Below, piece after piece: positions 1 to 10,049 of a DNA stretch of 64,000 nt. Source of the DNA: Plasmodiophora brassicae (taxonomy: Eukaryota; Endomyxa; Phytomyxea; Plasmodiophorida; Plasmodiophoridae); contig JASFAU010000006.1 in the NCBI GenBank assembly GCA_039704465.1, positions 1,394,512 to 1,458,511 of the forward strand. The letters are read 5' to 3'. A program made the position numbers and the translations under genes. Positions within the stretch are counted from its first letter, which is position 1; the number at the start of each line of letters is the position of its first letter. The notes under the pieces are model-generated. The model saw only the letters and a list, made by a program, of their open reading frames with translations, was not told where the DNA came from and made no database searches.

Positions 1-404
1 TGATATCGTTAAACAGTTCGACCCAGTCAAGGGATATTTGCCTGGAATTACTACGCGGAGCGGTGGATGCACTCCATGAACGGCGCGTTATCAGCGACAA
101 ACGGATTCGCGCGTCACATCGGACAAGCGTTCCAAGTGATGTCGGCGACAGCGAGGAACCGGTAAGAGAACAGCACCAGGTTATTGCCTTCTTTGAGTTA
201 TTTACCCAGCACTTTGTCAGGGTTGACTATGCCGGTTGTTTCCTAACCCACACCCGAAATCGAATACCAGGATCACAACAGTCTCGGGTTGGCGTTAACT
301 GTGTGGGCCAACCCGACGGCGACCTGGTACTATCGAGAAGCGACGTGCTCATCCATACTTCGACGGGTACCGTGATGCATGCCATCAGGTTCGCGCACGA
401 CGTC

Positions 405-1476
405 ACGTTCGGCTGGTGTAGATCTGGCTCTTCCCTTGATCGATCAATCCGCTGTACATGTAGTACATCAGCTTTCTTTTAGGCGTCCAGCTAGCGTGCG
501 TCGTTGGTGACGGCGCACCGAGTCAGGCTTGGGCGCTCGCGGTAGAGTACTCATCCAAACCGACATTGGACACGGGCTCATCACGAAGATGTTTAACGTA
601 CATTGACGGGTTCATTGTCGCCAATGCTAATGCACAGTGCTGTTGCCGTCACCGTGTTACTCAGGGCGATTGACGCCTCGGTGATGTTTAACCTGGGGGA
701 TAACGCCACTGCGACCTGGTATTCCCCGACAATGTCCTCGTTCATTGGACCACAACCCGAAGACCATCTTCCGGCAACGACAGCGCCCTTCGCCCTGTTC
801 ACAGGCGACCTCTGCGATTCAGGTGCGCTCCCACCAGCGACAATCTCCGGCAAGGTCGTCGTCGCGTCGATCGAGGCCTTGTCCACGCTCCATTGCACTT
901 ATGAAACCACGTACCTGAACCTGTACAACAGTGGCGCCGTTGCTTTCATTGGTACGCTGTTCCTCCATTCGTTCTCGGGACGTTGACGCGCCCGCCGAGC
1001 AGGGATATCTCCGGACGTGATCCCTGGGAAGGGCGCATTCGGTCACGACGGGACCCGCGGCGCCCAGACGCGCTCCCCGCCGATGCTGTACGTGTGGACG
1101 GGGCCCAGCATGGCCGAGTACCAGATGATGGAGGCCGCCGCCGGCCGGGGCTATAATGCCACCGTGTTCCCCGATCGCAACGTCTGGGTGGACACGTACA
1201 CGTCCTGGTACTACCAGCTGTTCGTCCGAGCGATCCCCGGCGCCGTCCTACTTGGGGCTGGCGCTGTCGCCGCCGTGTTCTTCGCGGTGCATCTGATGAA
1301 CATCGCGAAGCGGTACGACAGCGGTGGCAGCGACGCCTCGCGAAGCCGCAACGCTCAACGACATCGCATAACGTACATCGTGAAACGCATTGGGATCCCG
1401 CAGGTCACGCTGATGGTTGAGGCGACTACCGCGACAGCCGCCGGTCTGGGTCTCGCGATCGGCGGCCTGTACAGCA
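405..1476 (+). repeat. segmental duplication, copy A (partner about 7985-9075)
   Basis: The stretch aligns by eye with about 7985-9075 in the same orientation. It includes a shared upstream block (about 405-485 against 7990-8075) and then the 5' two thirds of a membrane-protein gene. Similarity stops abruptly at about 1476, inside the second membrane segment, where the sequence switches to the antisense of an RPB8-like gene. Bases 1-404 hold no gene I can support. Confidence 0.8.
624..1476 (+). pseudogene. truncated PA-like/multi-TM family member (copy 1)
   Basis: This is a 5' fragment of the family whose complete members are at 8193-9704, 30316-31970 and 34466-36170. It has a hydrophobic leader near MHSAVAVTVLLRA, an ectodomain with a GKVVVASIEA-type segment, a short intron (about 950-1005, ending in CAG), and then the second exon with the YTSWYYQLFVRAIPG segment leading into the first membrane helix. 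Compared with the 8193 copy it is strongly similar until about 1476, then stops in the middle of a transmembrane segment. Five or more membrane segments are missing, so it cannot encode a full protein. The break coincides with the truncated end of an RPB8-like gene on the other strand, so it looks like a rearrangement breakpoint and not gradual decay. Confidence 0.8.
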
Positions 1477-1995
1477 GGCGGTTCAGTGTCCTGCCATATT
1501 CATTCGACATGGGCGGTGCACCGACATACAGGCTGTGCTGCGACGAATGCCCTTCAGGCGTGTTGAACTTGAACACCTTGCCGAACATGACGTACTCATA
1601 CCTTGAACCACAATATCAGTTCAACAGGTGCCGCGACGACGACGCTGCGCGCATTACTTATCAGCCAACGTCGGCTTGTCGTTGACGGCGTAGGAATAGT
1701 AGTTGGCATCGTCGATGGATCGGTCGAGGTTCAGCGTCCTCGTAAGGACGAGTGAGAATTTGGAAGCTGGACCGGAGGTGAACAGGTCGGAATTGACGTC
1801 CAGTTGCAGTTCCTGAGTTCCATGTCATAATTCTCGCTGCGGCAGTATAACCGTGACACTGTGCAGACACATCAGGTCAATGGGAAAACCGCCTAAAGAA
1901 TATGGACGCCGGTCAAGACCTTTGTCGAACTTCTTGCCGTCCGGATCGACTTCAAGGACCTCAAACACGTCCTCGAACAGGTTGTGATGCGACAT
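1477..1995 (-). pseudogene. RNA polymerase subunit RPB8 (RPABC3)-like relic, 3' truncated
   Basis: RPB8 is a small shared subunit of RNA polymerases I, II and III. Exon 1 (1995-1920) starts MSHHNLFEDVFEVLEVDPDG and continues KKFDK, matching the family start. A 61-nt GT-AG intron (1919-1859) follows. Exon 2 begins VSRLYCRSENYDMEL and, after a shift of frame, continues LQLDVNSDLF and on to a TLNLD.SIDDANYY segment. After a second intron (about 1675-1602), exon 3 reads YEYVMFGKVFKFNTPEGHSS, the family's FEYVMYGKVY region. Two defects are visible: an apparent 8-nt tandem duplication in exon 2 (about 1805-1825) shifts the frame, and the expected C-terminal GGLLMRLxG segment and end are absent because the sequence switches at about 1477 to the membrane-protein copy. 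An intact RPB8 should exist elsewhere in the genome. Confidence 0.75.
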
Positions 1996-2117
1996 CGACG
2001 ACAAGCGGCGTTGTGCGGTACCACCAGCACTCGATCGGCCTCCGTAGCGCCAGAACAACCCGTCGGACTCCACGAGCGGTGTTCGCGCACCCGTCATTAC
2101 AGCGGATCGCGCTCGGC

Positions 2118-4689
2118 ATGAAGTGTTTCGAAGTCATTGTGGCCGTGACGGTCGCCGCTGTCCTTATCGTCGTCAGAGCCTCAGACGAGCCGCCCATCGA
2201 CAGGCAGGCGGGTTCGCTTCCTACCCAGCAAGTGGGCACACCGCCGCAGTCACCTCAGCCCGTTACTATCGACGAACAGAACGCGCAGCATCATGCGAGC
2301 GCAAATTGGGTGCACAGGGTGTCCGGAACCACATACTCTAGCGGTGACGTCATCCGGGAACCCCTACCGAATGATATCATTCGCAGCATCGTTGAGTTCG
2401 GAAACTGGGATGATCTCCGCGATGAGTCCTTCGTCGACAAGCAATGGAAGAAAGAAGTGCACAACGACGTCTGGGTGCGGTTTCAAGACATTCCTGACAG
2501 TCGTCTTCCCGACATGTGCAAGATGTTCGTTCAGAAAGGTGTTCTTCCGGCTGCCAGTCACGTTGCCGCACCGTCGTCAACGACCTGTTTAGCTCTACCG
2601 ACACTCCGGAATGGTGGGACATGATGCCATTCCTCGTGCAATGTGGGGCCAACACATCCCTAGTGACTCGCCTGTACGTTTGTATTTTAATACGGGGACG
2701 TCGGCAACTAAAACGGCTGTTGTCTTGTCAGGGAGTTGGCAGGTAGACGCCTGCAGTCGATTCCTGTCGAGATCGGGCAGTTGGCGTCGTTGAAATTTCT
2801 GTCAGCATTGCCCACATTGTGCTATACTATTTCTGGAACCTGAATCGGTGCGAATAGGGACTTGAGTTCTAATCTGTTGCAGTCGGTTCCTGCCGAGATT
2901 GGGCAGTTGACGTCGTTGGAGGTGCTGTGAGTAGTACTGTTGCCGACGTTTTGTGGTACTGTTTCTGGGCACTGATCCAATGGCAATAGGTACTTGAAAT
3001 CCAATCGGCTGCAGTCGCTTCCTGCCGAGATCGGGCAACTGACGTCGTTGAAAACCCGTTAGTATTGTCCACACTGTGATGCCGTTTCTGGATATTGAAC
3101 TGGTGCTGATAGGCTCTTGGGTTCCAATCCGTTGGATACCATTCCTGCCGAGATTGGGCAATTGACGTCGTTAGAGTTCCTGTGAGTATTGACCACGTCG
3201 TCTGATACCGGTTCTGGTCCTCACGGAACCGATGTTGATAGGTTTGTGGGTCCCAGTCCGTTGCAGACGATTCCTGCCGAGATCGGGCAGTTGACGTCGT
3301 TGGAATCCCTGTGAGTTTTGGCCACATTGTGCTATATTGTCTGGACCCTGAGACGGTGCTACTAGAGTCCTGACTTCCTGCGAGCTGAGGTCGGTTCCTG
3401 CAGAGATTGGGCAATTGACGTCGTTGAAGACGCTGTGAGCATTGCCCACATGGCGTGATACTTGGTCCCGTTTCTGATCATTGAACCGATGTAAATAGGG
3501 TCTTAAATTCCAATAAGCTTCAGTGGATTCCTGCGCAAATCGGGCAATTGGCGTCGTTGGAGTACCTGTGAGTCCTGGCCACACACTGTGTATCATACTG
3601 TTTCTGGACCCTGAACCGGTGCTAATAGGGACATAAGTAAGAATGGGTTGCAGTCGGTTCCTGCCGAGATTGGGCAATTGACGTCGCTGAAGAAGCTGTT
3701 AGTATTGCCACATTCTGTGCTACCGTTTCTGGTCATTCAACCGAAGTTAATAGGGACTTGGGTTCCAATGAGTTGCAGTCGATTCCTGCCGAGATCGGGA
3801 GTTTGACGTCGTTGGTAGAGCTGTAAGAATTGCCCACGTTGTGCGATACCATTTCTGCTCACTGAACCGGTGCTACGTAATAGGGATTTGTGTTTCAATC
3901 AATTGCAGTCGATTCCTGGTGGGATTTGGCAACTGACGTCGTTGGGTTCCTTGTGAGTATCGGCCACGTTGTGTGATATCCGGTACGGTCACTGAAACGA
4001 TGTTAATAGGTCCTTGTGTTCCAATCCGCTGCAGTCGATTCCGGCAGGGATCGGGCACCTGACGTTGTTGACAGTCCTGTGAGCTACCCGCATCGGATGA
4101 GGCCGCTCTGATCACTGATACGGTGCTGATAGAGACCTGCGTGGCACGCACCTGCAATCGCTTCCTGCTGAAATTTGGCATTTGACGTCGTTGAAATTCC
4201 TGTGAGTATTGACCACATGGTGTGACACCGGTTCTGTTTACTGAACCGATGTTGGTAGGAACTTGGCTGACAATCAGTTGCGTTTGATTCCTGCCGAGAT
4301 TGGGCTTTTGTCGTCGTTGGAAAAGCTGTATGGACTATTGGTCGCATTGTGCGATACCGTTTCTGACCACTGAACCGATGTTGGTAGGGATTTGTGTTCC
4401 AATCCGTTGCAGTCGATTCCTGCTGAAATCGGGCAATTGACGTCGTTGAGAGTCCTGTGCGTACTGCCCGCGCTGGATGAGGGCTCCTGGATCACTGATA
4501 TGGTGCTGATAGGGCTCTGAGAAACACTCCGCTGCAATCGATTCCTGCTGAAATTCGGCAGTTGACGTCGTTGAGAGTCCTGTGCGTACTGCCCACGCTG
4601 GATGAGGGCTCCTGGGTCACTGATACGGTGCTGTTAGGGACCTGGGAAACACTCCGCTGCAGTCGATTCCTGCTGGCCACGTTGAGTAG
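2118..4689 (+). CDS. secreted F-box-like, leucine-rich repeat protein
   Basis: No single named family is recognised, but the parts are clear. The start ATG at 2118 opens a signal peptide (MKCFEVIVAVTVAAVLIVV, cleavage near ASD). After a Pro/Gln-rich linker comes an F-box-like stretch (LPNDIIRSIVEFGNWDDLRD, about residues 84-130). From about 2742 there are about 16 LRR exons, each about 69 nt and coding one 23-residue repeat of the form LxSNxLQSIPAEIGQLTSL, separated by introns of about 55-65 nt. The last exon ends at TAG 4687-4689. LRRs bind proteins, and an F-box normally docks an SCF ubiquitin ligase; a secreted F-box-LRR protein suggests an effector acting in a host, which is inference. 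The junction between the F-box part and the first LRR (about 2500-2740) needs a frame change that I could not resolve as a clean intron. It is divergent from the RPB8 relic, 122 bp away. Confidence 0.7.
2742..4689 (+). repeat. tandem exon-intron array, about 16 LRR units of 120-135 bp
   Basis: Units start near 2742, 2851, 2989, 3111, 3239, 3364, 3498, 3629, 3752, 3882, 4009, 4132, 4258, 4388, 4513 and 4637. Each holds a near-constant exon core (TGCAGTCGATTCCTGCCGAG followed by ATCGGGCAGTTGACGTCG) ending in a CT|GTGAGT-type donor. A more variable intron follows, with an ACTGAACC-type branch region and a TAG acceptor. Exons start and end in phase 2, so any number of units keeps the frame. Confidence 0.85.
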
Positions 4690-5870
4690 TATCAAGCTCG
4701 TTATTGACACTGGCCGGCGGCTGCCGACACTGAGGCGACGGTGAATACAATACCTGTTGTGTTTGGTCCCAGACTGACGGTTTTCTGTATACCGGTCGTT
4801 GAGAGCTCATGTGTCAACAACACTATGCCGTTGAACGCGCCTCGCATGACAGATCGAATCTGAATGCGCTGGAGGTCGCTGTGCTCATGTCAGCGATGCA
4901 ATTAGACAGCATTTCTGAACGTGCCAATCGGCTCGATCGACGGCACCGAGTTAACTTACCTGCACACAAGGCCGGGGCCAAAGTTGAACAAGACGTGTGC
5001 GAAAGCGACAATGTTCACGCATTCCCATCTCTCTTGGGCAGGCACCAGCGTCGTACTCGTATGCAGCACGGCTTCGCGGTGGACCGTGCTGCCCACGTCC
5101 ACGTCGAATGGTGTGTTTTCGTCTGATTTTAACCACGATGCCTGACACCAATTGCTCCCAGCCGACGTTTGACGACTGACTCTCCTTTACGACAAAAAGC
5201 GCGAGTTACGTATGAAGGCCTTAGTTGTTTGCCACTTAGGAAGTGGGCAGGAACCTGCCGGGGGATGTCGATCACGTCACCCGTCATTACACGTTCGTAA
5301 CGCCGGTTCAGCGAGACGCCACAGTGCTGCTGACGAACAGAAGCTGCAGAAAGGCGATAACGGACACCACACCCAAGTAAGCGTCTACCGCGACCCAAGG
5401 CACTGGCAAAGCCGCGGGGGTGTGGAGTGTGGACATTCTGGGAGAGTGCACTACAGTTCGCCACAGTCATTTCTGCGCCCAAAATAGCACTTACCCTCAC
5501 TTTAAGCACATGTGCTTATTTCGGGGTAATTCGCATACTAGAACACCCCCACCTTTAAGCACCCACTCCCCGGGGACAACGATATGTGCGTAACCCGAGG
5601 TTTAACTCTGTAGAGGCGGTCAACTGGGTTACATCACACGACTGGCCGCTGCGCCATTGGAAGGCTTCCAAAATACCGTAGATCACGAGTCTGAGTCGAT
5701 TTAGACCCGCAGTCCTTCCCCGATCTGAGCGAATTAGACCGGTTCTAAGATCCGTCTTAGATATGCGGAGACCACGAAACGGTCTTCTTAGATACAAGAC
5801 GCAGATTCTTGCAAATGTTACATTTTTCTCTGCGGAGTCCGTACGGACTTCATCGGCGCAGTCGCGACCT
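4690..5870. other. no intact gene; left arm of an inverted repeat
   Basis: No coding region is supported. About 4970-5145 is an imperfect reverse complement of about 7690-7875. Read on the minus strand it gives WECVNIVAFAHVLFNFG, while the right copy read on the plus strand gives WECVNIVAFTHVLFNFG, so both look like relics of one membrane-protein exon. A block at about 5612-5660 recurs in direct orientation at about 7197-7245. Confidence 0.6.
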
Positions 5871-5888
5871 GGGTGTATTCAGAGTGTG

Positions 5889-6410
5889 ATGTCGGAGTCG
5901 AAGAAGAAGCGCAAGTCATCTCCCAACTGGCTCGACTACGATGTCGGCGTCCTATTGAACGTGATTGAGACGATCACGCCGTTAGGTGACAACGGGTGGG
6001 AAAAGGTCCCGAAGCTCTTCAACAGGGACGAGGCTATGGTCACCGCGCGCGATGACGAGCAATATGCGAACGCAGGTTTGTCGCGCTGAAGAACCATCGG
6101 AAGCCGACTGGCGATCCCGATTGACCCCCGAATGTCGTCCGTGCCAAACGGCTCCAAAGGGGCATGGACAATCATGCCTCGGTTGCGCGAATTGGGAATG
6201 ATGAAGACGACGATCACCACGGCGACGGCTTCTTTCCTGGCGGCCTTGGAGTCAATGACGTCAACGGTATCGGCGACGGGAACGATGACAGTACTGACGA
6301 GTGCGCCGAAAGCAGGGATGTCGACGATGACCAACGCAGCGCCGAGCCAGTTGGCCAGCATCAGGCGCACTGGGCCGCCCCGTTTCAATCGCACCGGTCG
6401 GTCGCAAGAG
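5889..6410 (+). pseudogene. Myb/SANT-like (DUF6818-like) gene relic, left copy
   Basis: The product opens MSESKKKRKSSPNWLDYDVG and continues VLLNVIETITPLGDNGWEKV and PKLFNRDEA. This resembles the trihelix-like/Myb domain known as DUF6818, whose members usually continue CKRKFxxLxNxRKPTGDPxCPP. Here an extra dinucleotide at about 6065 shifts the frame (the right copy reads through this site). The conserved Cys after GDP(D) is a TGA (about 6121-6123). Downstream, in the appropriate frame, an acidic Asp/His-rich tail is still readable (about 6140-6330). It is paired tail to tail with an inverted copy at 6575-7045. Confidence 0.6.
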
Positions 6411-6574
6411 GAATTGCGCCTGTTAGGCGCGAACCTCGTGGGGCAAACGCCTTCGCCTGGTTCGACAATGTCGTACACGGCCAAGCGCCGACAAAATCTG
6501 GACCAGTTCATCGATCGTGCCGAGCAGAACCTGTCCGACGGCGCCGACATGATGCAATTGGGGCGACCCTGTGC

Positions 6575-7045
6575 GCCTGATGCTGGCGGACGACTGGCTG
6601 ATCGGCGCTGCGTTGGTCATCGTCGACACCACCCCGCTTTCGGCGCACTCGTCAGTACTGTCATCGTTCCCGTCGCCGATACCGTTGACGTCATTGACTC
6701 CAAGGCCGCCAGGAAAGAAGCCGTCGCCGTGGTGTTCGTCGTCTTCATCATTCCCAATTCGCGCAACCGAGACGTGATCGTCCAGACCCCTTTGGAACGG
6801 ACGACATTCGGGGGTCAATCGGGATCGCCAGTTGGCTTCCGATGGTTCTTCAGCGCGGCAAACTTGCGTTTGCATTGCTCGTCATCGCGGGCGGTGACGA
6901 TGGCCTCGTCCCTGTTGAAGAGCTTCGAGACCTTTTTTCTCCCGTTGCCACCTAACGGCGTGATCGCCTCAATCACGTCCAATAGGACGCCGACATCGTA
7001 GTCGAGCCAGTTAGGAGATGACTTGCGATTCTTCTTCGAGTCCGA
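6575..7045 (-). pseudogene. Myb/SANT-like (DUF6818-like) gene relic, right inverted copy
   Basis: This is the reverse-complement partner of 5889-6410. It reads SDSKKNRKSSPNWLDYDVGV, then LLDVIEAITPLGGNG and, without the left copy's frameshift, DDEQCKRKFAALKNHRKPTG before DPD and an in-frame TGA at the position where the family has Cys. After the TGA the reading PPNVVRAKRLQ-like continues in the same frame, followed by the same acidic tail. The domain is DNA-binding in related proteins. Both copies share the TGA, so it predates the duplication or was homogenised between arms. Confidence 0.6.
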
Positions 7046-7060
7046 CACCACACTCTGACC

Positions 7061-8192
7061 ACACCCAGGTCGGCCAGGGGAAGGCGTTTGCCCCACGCAG
7101 GAAGACCTGAAGCAACACAAAGGAAGCTCCGATTCGGGGAATCAATCGAACCCCGGTCGCATCCGTGGCAGGGATGCATACTGGCCACTATACGAAATAG
7201 AGGCGGTCAACTGGGTCACGCGACAGGTCGCTTCGCCATTAACCATCAGTGAAGCGTTTCCTCTCATCGACTACTATTATGGCGCTTCTGGACGCCGATT
7301 GAGGTTACAGCCCCACCCCCTTGCGAAGACAGCGTGCAAGCACACACCGCCGCGGCCGAGGCATTTCGATGGACCAATCAGTCGTACGTTACGATGCTAA
7401 CAAGGATAACGCGTTGACTAATAAAATGTACAGTGGCGGTGCAAGTCCATTACTTACAAATATTATAGTGCCATTCATCATGGAGCGACGTAGACGTTTG
7501 CAGGGCGCGTTGCTCCGTTGACTCGTCAGTTAATGATTCCGTATCATGAACGATGGATGAAACGGTTCCCCTCAATTGCCGATCTCACAGCTGTATCCAT
7601 GGAGGTGATCGATGTGCTCGTCGATGAACTTTGTCCCTGAGCACTGATACGTGTGTTCGCAGGACGTGACCGATATGCAGTACAACACGGCGTTCATCGG
7701 GGCGGGCGCGTTTTCCATCGCGCTCGGCATCCAGCAGGCGCGTCGACGTGGCAACACGGTCCAACGCGAAGCCGTGCCTGCATGCGATGCTGGTGCCTGT
7801 CTGGAGAGCTGGGAATGCGTGAACATTGTCGCTTTCACACACGTCTTGTTCAACTTTGGCCTCGTCCTGCGTCAGGTACGGGTGCCATCGTTCGTGCCGA
7901 TTTTCGTTCGGCCGCGTCAAACAGCTGAATCAGGGCTGTGACTCATCCGTCAGCTGGAGGTGCTGGCGTCACGGGGCAGGTAAACGGATGCACCTTCGGC
8001 TGGTGTAGATCTGGCTCTCTGCCCTGGATCGATCGATCCACTGTACATGTAGTACATCAGCTCTCATTTAGGCGTCTAGCTAGCGCGCGTCCTTTGCGAC
8101 GGCGCACCGAGACACTAGACAGGCTTGGGCGCGGTGGACACTGGACACGGCACGAAGCTGGTTAACGTAATTTGACGAGTTTAGTATCGTCA
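7061..8192. other. no intact gene; right arm of outer inverted repeat and upstream duplication
   Basis: It holds the right partner (about 7690-7875) of the inverted pair with 4970-5145, and the upstream part of the segmental duplication (about 7985-8160) shared with about 405-600. A plus-strand fragment (7675-7900) with QYNTAFIGAGAFSIALGI and VNIVAFTHVLFNFGLVLRQ looks like membrane helices, but I see no complete gene. Confidence 0.5.
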
Positions 8193-9704
8193 ATGCCGCC
8201 TGTACGAATGCACAGTGCTGTTGCCGTCACCCTGCTACTCAGGGCGCTTGACGCCTCGGTGACGTTTAACCTGGGGGATAACGCCACTGCGACATGGTAT
8301 TCCCCGACAATGTCATCGTTCCTGGGACCACAACCCGAAGACCATCTTCCAGCAACGACCGGTCCCTTTGTCCTGTTCTCCGGCGACCTCTGCGATTCAG
8401 GTGCTTTCCCATCAACGACAATCTCCGGCAAGGTCGTAGTCGGGTCGATCGAGGCCTCGTCCACGCTCCATTGCACTTACGAAACCACGTACCTGAACCT
8501 GTACAACAGTGGCGCCGTTGCTTTCATTGGTACGCCGTTCGCCATGACCCTGGATTCGTTCTCGGGACGTTGACGCGCCCGCCGAGCAGGGATATCTCCG
8601 GACGTGATTCCTGGGAAAGGTGCTTTCGGTCACGACGGGACCCGTGGCGCCCGGACGCGCTCCCCGCCGATGCTGTACGTGTGGACGGGGCCAAGCCAGG
8701 CCGAGTACCAGATGGTGGAGGCCGCTGCCGGCCTGGGATATAATGCCACCGTGTTCCCCGATCGCAACGTCTGGGTGGGTACGTACACATCCTGGTACTA
8801 CCAGCTGTTCGTTCGAGCGATCCCCGGGACCGTCCTACTTGGTGCTGGCGCTGTCGCCGCCGTGTTCTTGGCGGTGCATCTGATGAACATCGCGAAGCGG
8901 TACAACAGCAGTACTGGCAGCGCCCCGCGAGAAGGCAACGCTCAACGACATCGTATAACGTACATCGTGAAACGCATTGGGATCCCGCAAGTCACGCTGA
9001 TGGTTGAGGCGATTACCGCGACGGCCGCCGGTCTGGGTCTCGCGATCGGCGGCCTGTACAGCACGTCGAACCTGTCTGAGGGCGCGTCCGGGTTCTTCAT
9101 AACGCTGCTGTCCGGATGGGGATTCGCCTGCTCCATCGGCTCTGGCATCGCCTGGAACCGCGACCTGCATGCGGTGGTCGACACGGGCGCCAAGCCGTCG
9201 CTGGCAACCCGCATCCTTCGTGGCGATTACCGAACGGCCACGGCCGCTCTCTGCATCGTTCCCATCCTGCTGGACACGGCGGTCTCGGCGTCAATCGCCA
9301 TGCAGTATTCGCCACTGCTGCTGGATCTGGTCTATATCGCGGTCCTGTTCGCCCTGCAGCTGATGGTCAGCGGGCATATCATCGCCGGCGTCGTCCGGTT
9401 CTACAAGGTCGCCAGGCAGGTTCGCCGCAATGTCGTTCGGAACGGCAACGACGCCGTCGACGGCGTGCTGAAGCGTTTGAGCTTCTGTGCGCTCGGCATG
9501 GCTCTCTCGATGATCATGTACTGTGCGGGGGCCGCCGTTCTAGCGATACCCTCGGTGGGGTTCTCTCCCGGTGGCTGGACGGTGTCGTTCGCCATGTCGA
9601 ACACGGCCCGCGCCCTGGACAGCGCCTTCCGGGTCGCGATATTCAAACCCAGGTCCAACCGGGCGATCGGCGCATCGCCCGTCCCCGGACGGCCGTCCCC
9701 ATGA
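8193..9704 (+). CDS. PA-like ectodomain plus multi-pass membrane protein (copy 2)
   Basis: Two exons (8193-8529 and 8590-9704, 60-nt intron, phase 1) give about 483 residues. The N-terminus has a hydrophobic leader (about residues 6-20), then an ectodomain containing FLGPQPEDHL and GKVVVGSIEA. It resembles a protease-associated (PA) fold by pattern only. After YTSWYYQLFVRAIPG come about seven hydrophobic segments, the first at VLLGAGAVAAVFLAVHL, then around LAIGGLY, FFITLLSGWGFACSI, ALCIVPILLDTAV, LVYIAVLFALQLMV, LGMALSMIMYCAGAAVL and WTVSFAMSNTARALDSAFRV. The tail is short and basic. Topology suggests a signal-sensing receptor with about seven helices. No GPCR signature is certain, so function is unknown. 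Relatives in the window are at 624 (truncated), 30316 and 34466. Confidence 0.75.
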
Positions 9705-10049
9705 GGTCAATAATTCAACGTACGCGAGATCGCCCCGAAGCGTCAGGCCTCGACGTGCTTCACGCGTGGGTGCGCCGCGTACCATCTGGTCGAAGCTGGC
9801 GTCAACGCTCCCGCCTGAAGCCGCCAATGCTCGACGCCGAACGTGATCTCGAGGCCGTATATCGCGCAACCCGTTGATACCGAGTAATTACTACAACAAC
9901 GTGATGGTAGCCAGCGTCGTCTGCCTCTGATCCTGCTGCGCAACTGCGACCAGGCACAGGAAGCACGTTCGCAGCTGAAGTTCATTGCAACTGCGACTGC
10001 AGCGGTGGCATGCTCACCGAACCTGGAACGAATGTGGCAAGCCGGCGTT
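9705..10049. other. intergenic, nothing recognised
   Basis: No gene, RNA or clear signal is seen between the membrane-protein stop and the fold-back element. Confidence 0.5.

Larger units (their letters stand above)
5870..7060. repeat. large imperfect inverted repeat (arms about 500 bp)
   Basis: Left arm about 5870-6400 and right arm about 6570-7060 are imperfect reverse complements across most of their length, with a unique spacer of about 170 bp. The spacer carries a short plus-strand reading RRQNLDQFIDRAEQNLSDGA. The arms are the two Myb-like relics. A transcript through it could fold into a long hairpin. Confidence 0.75.

Noticed and set aside
2742..4689. Regularly spaced repeats of about 125 bp resembling a CRISPR array
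   Set aside because: The conserved part codes LRRs in a constant frame and is bounded by splice donors and acceptors. Repeat and spacer lengths do not fit CRISPR, and the genome is eukaryotic.
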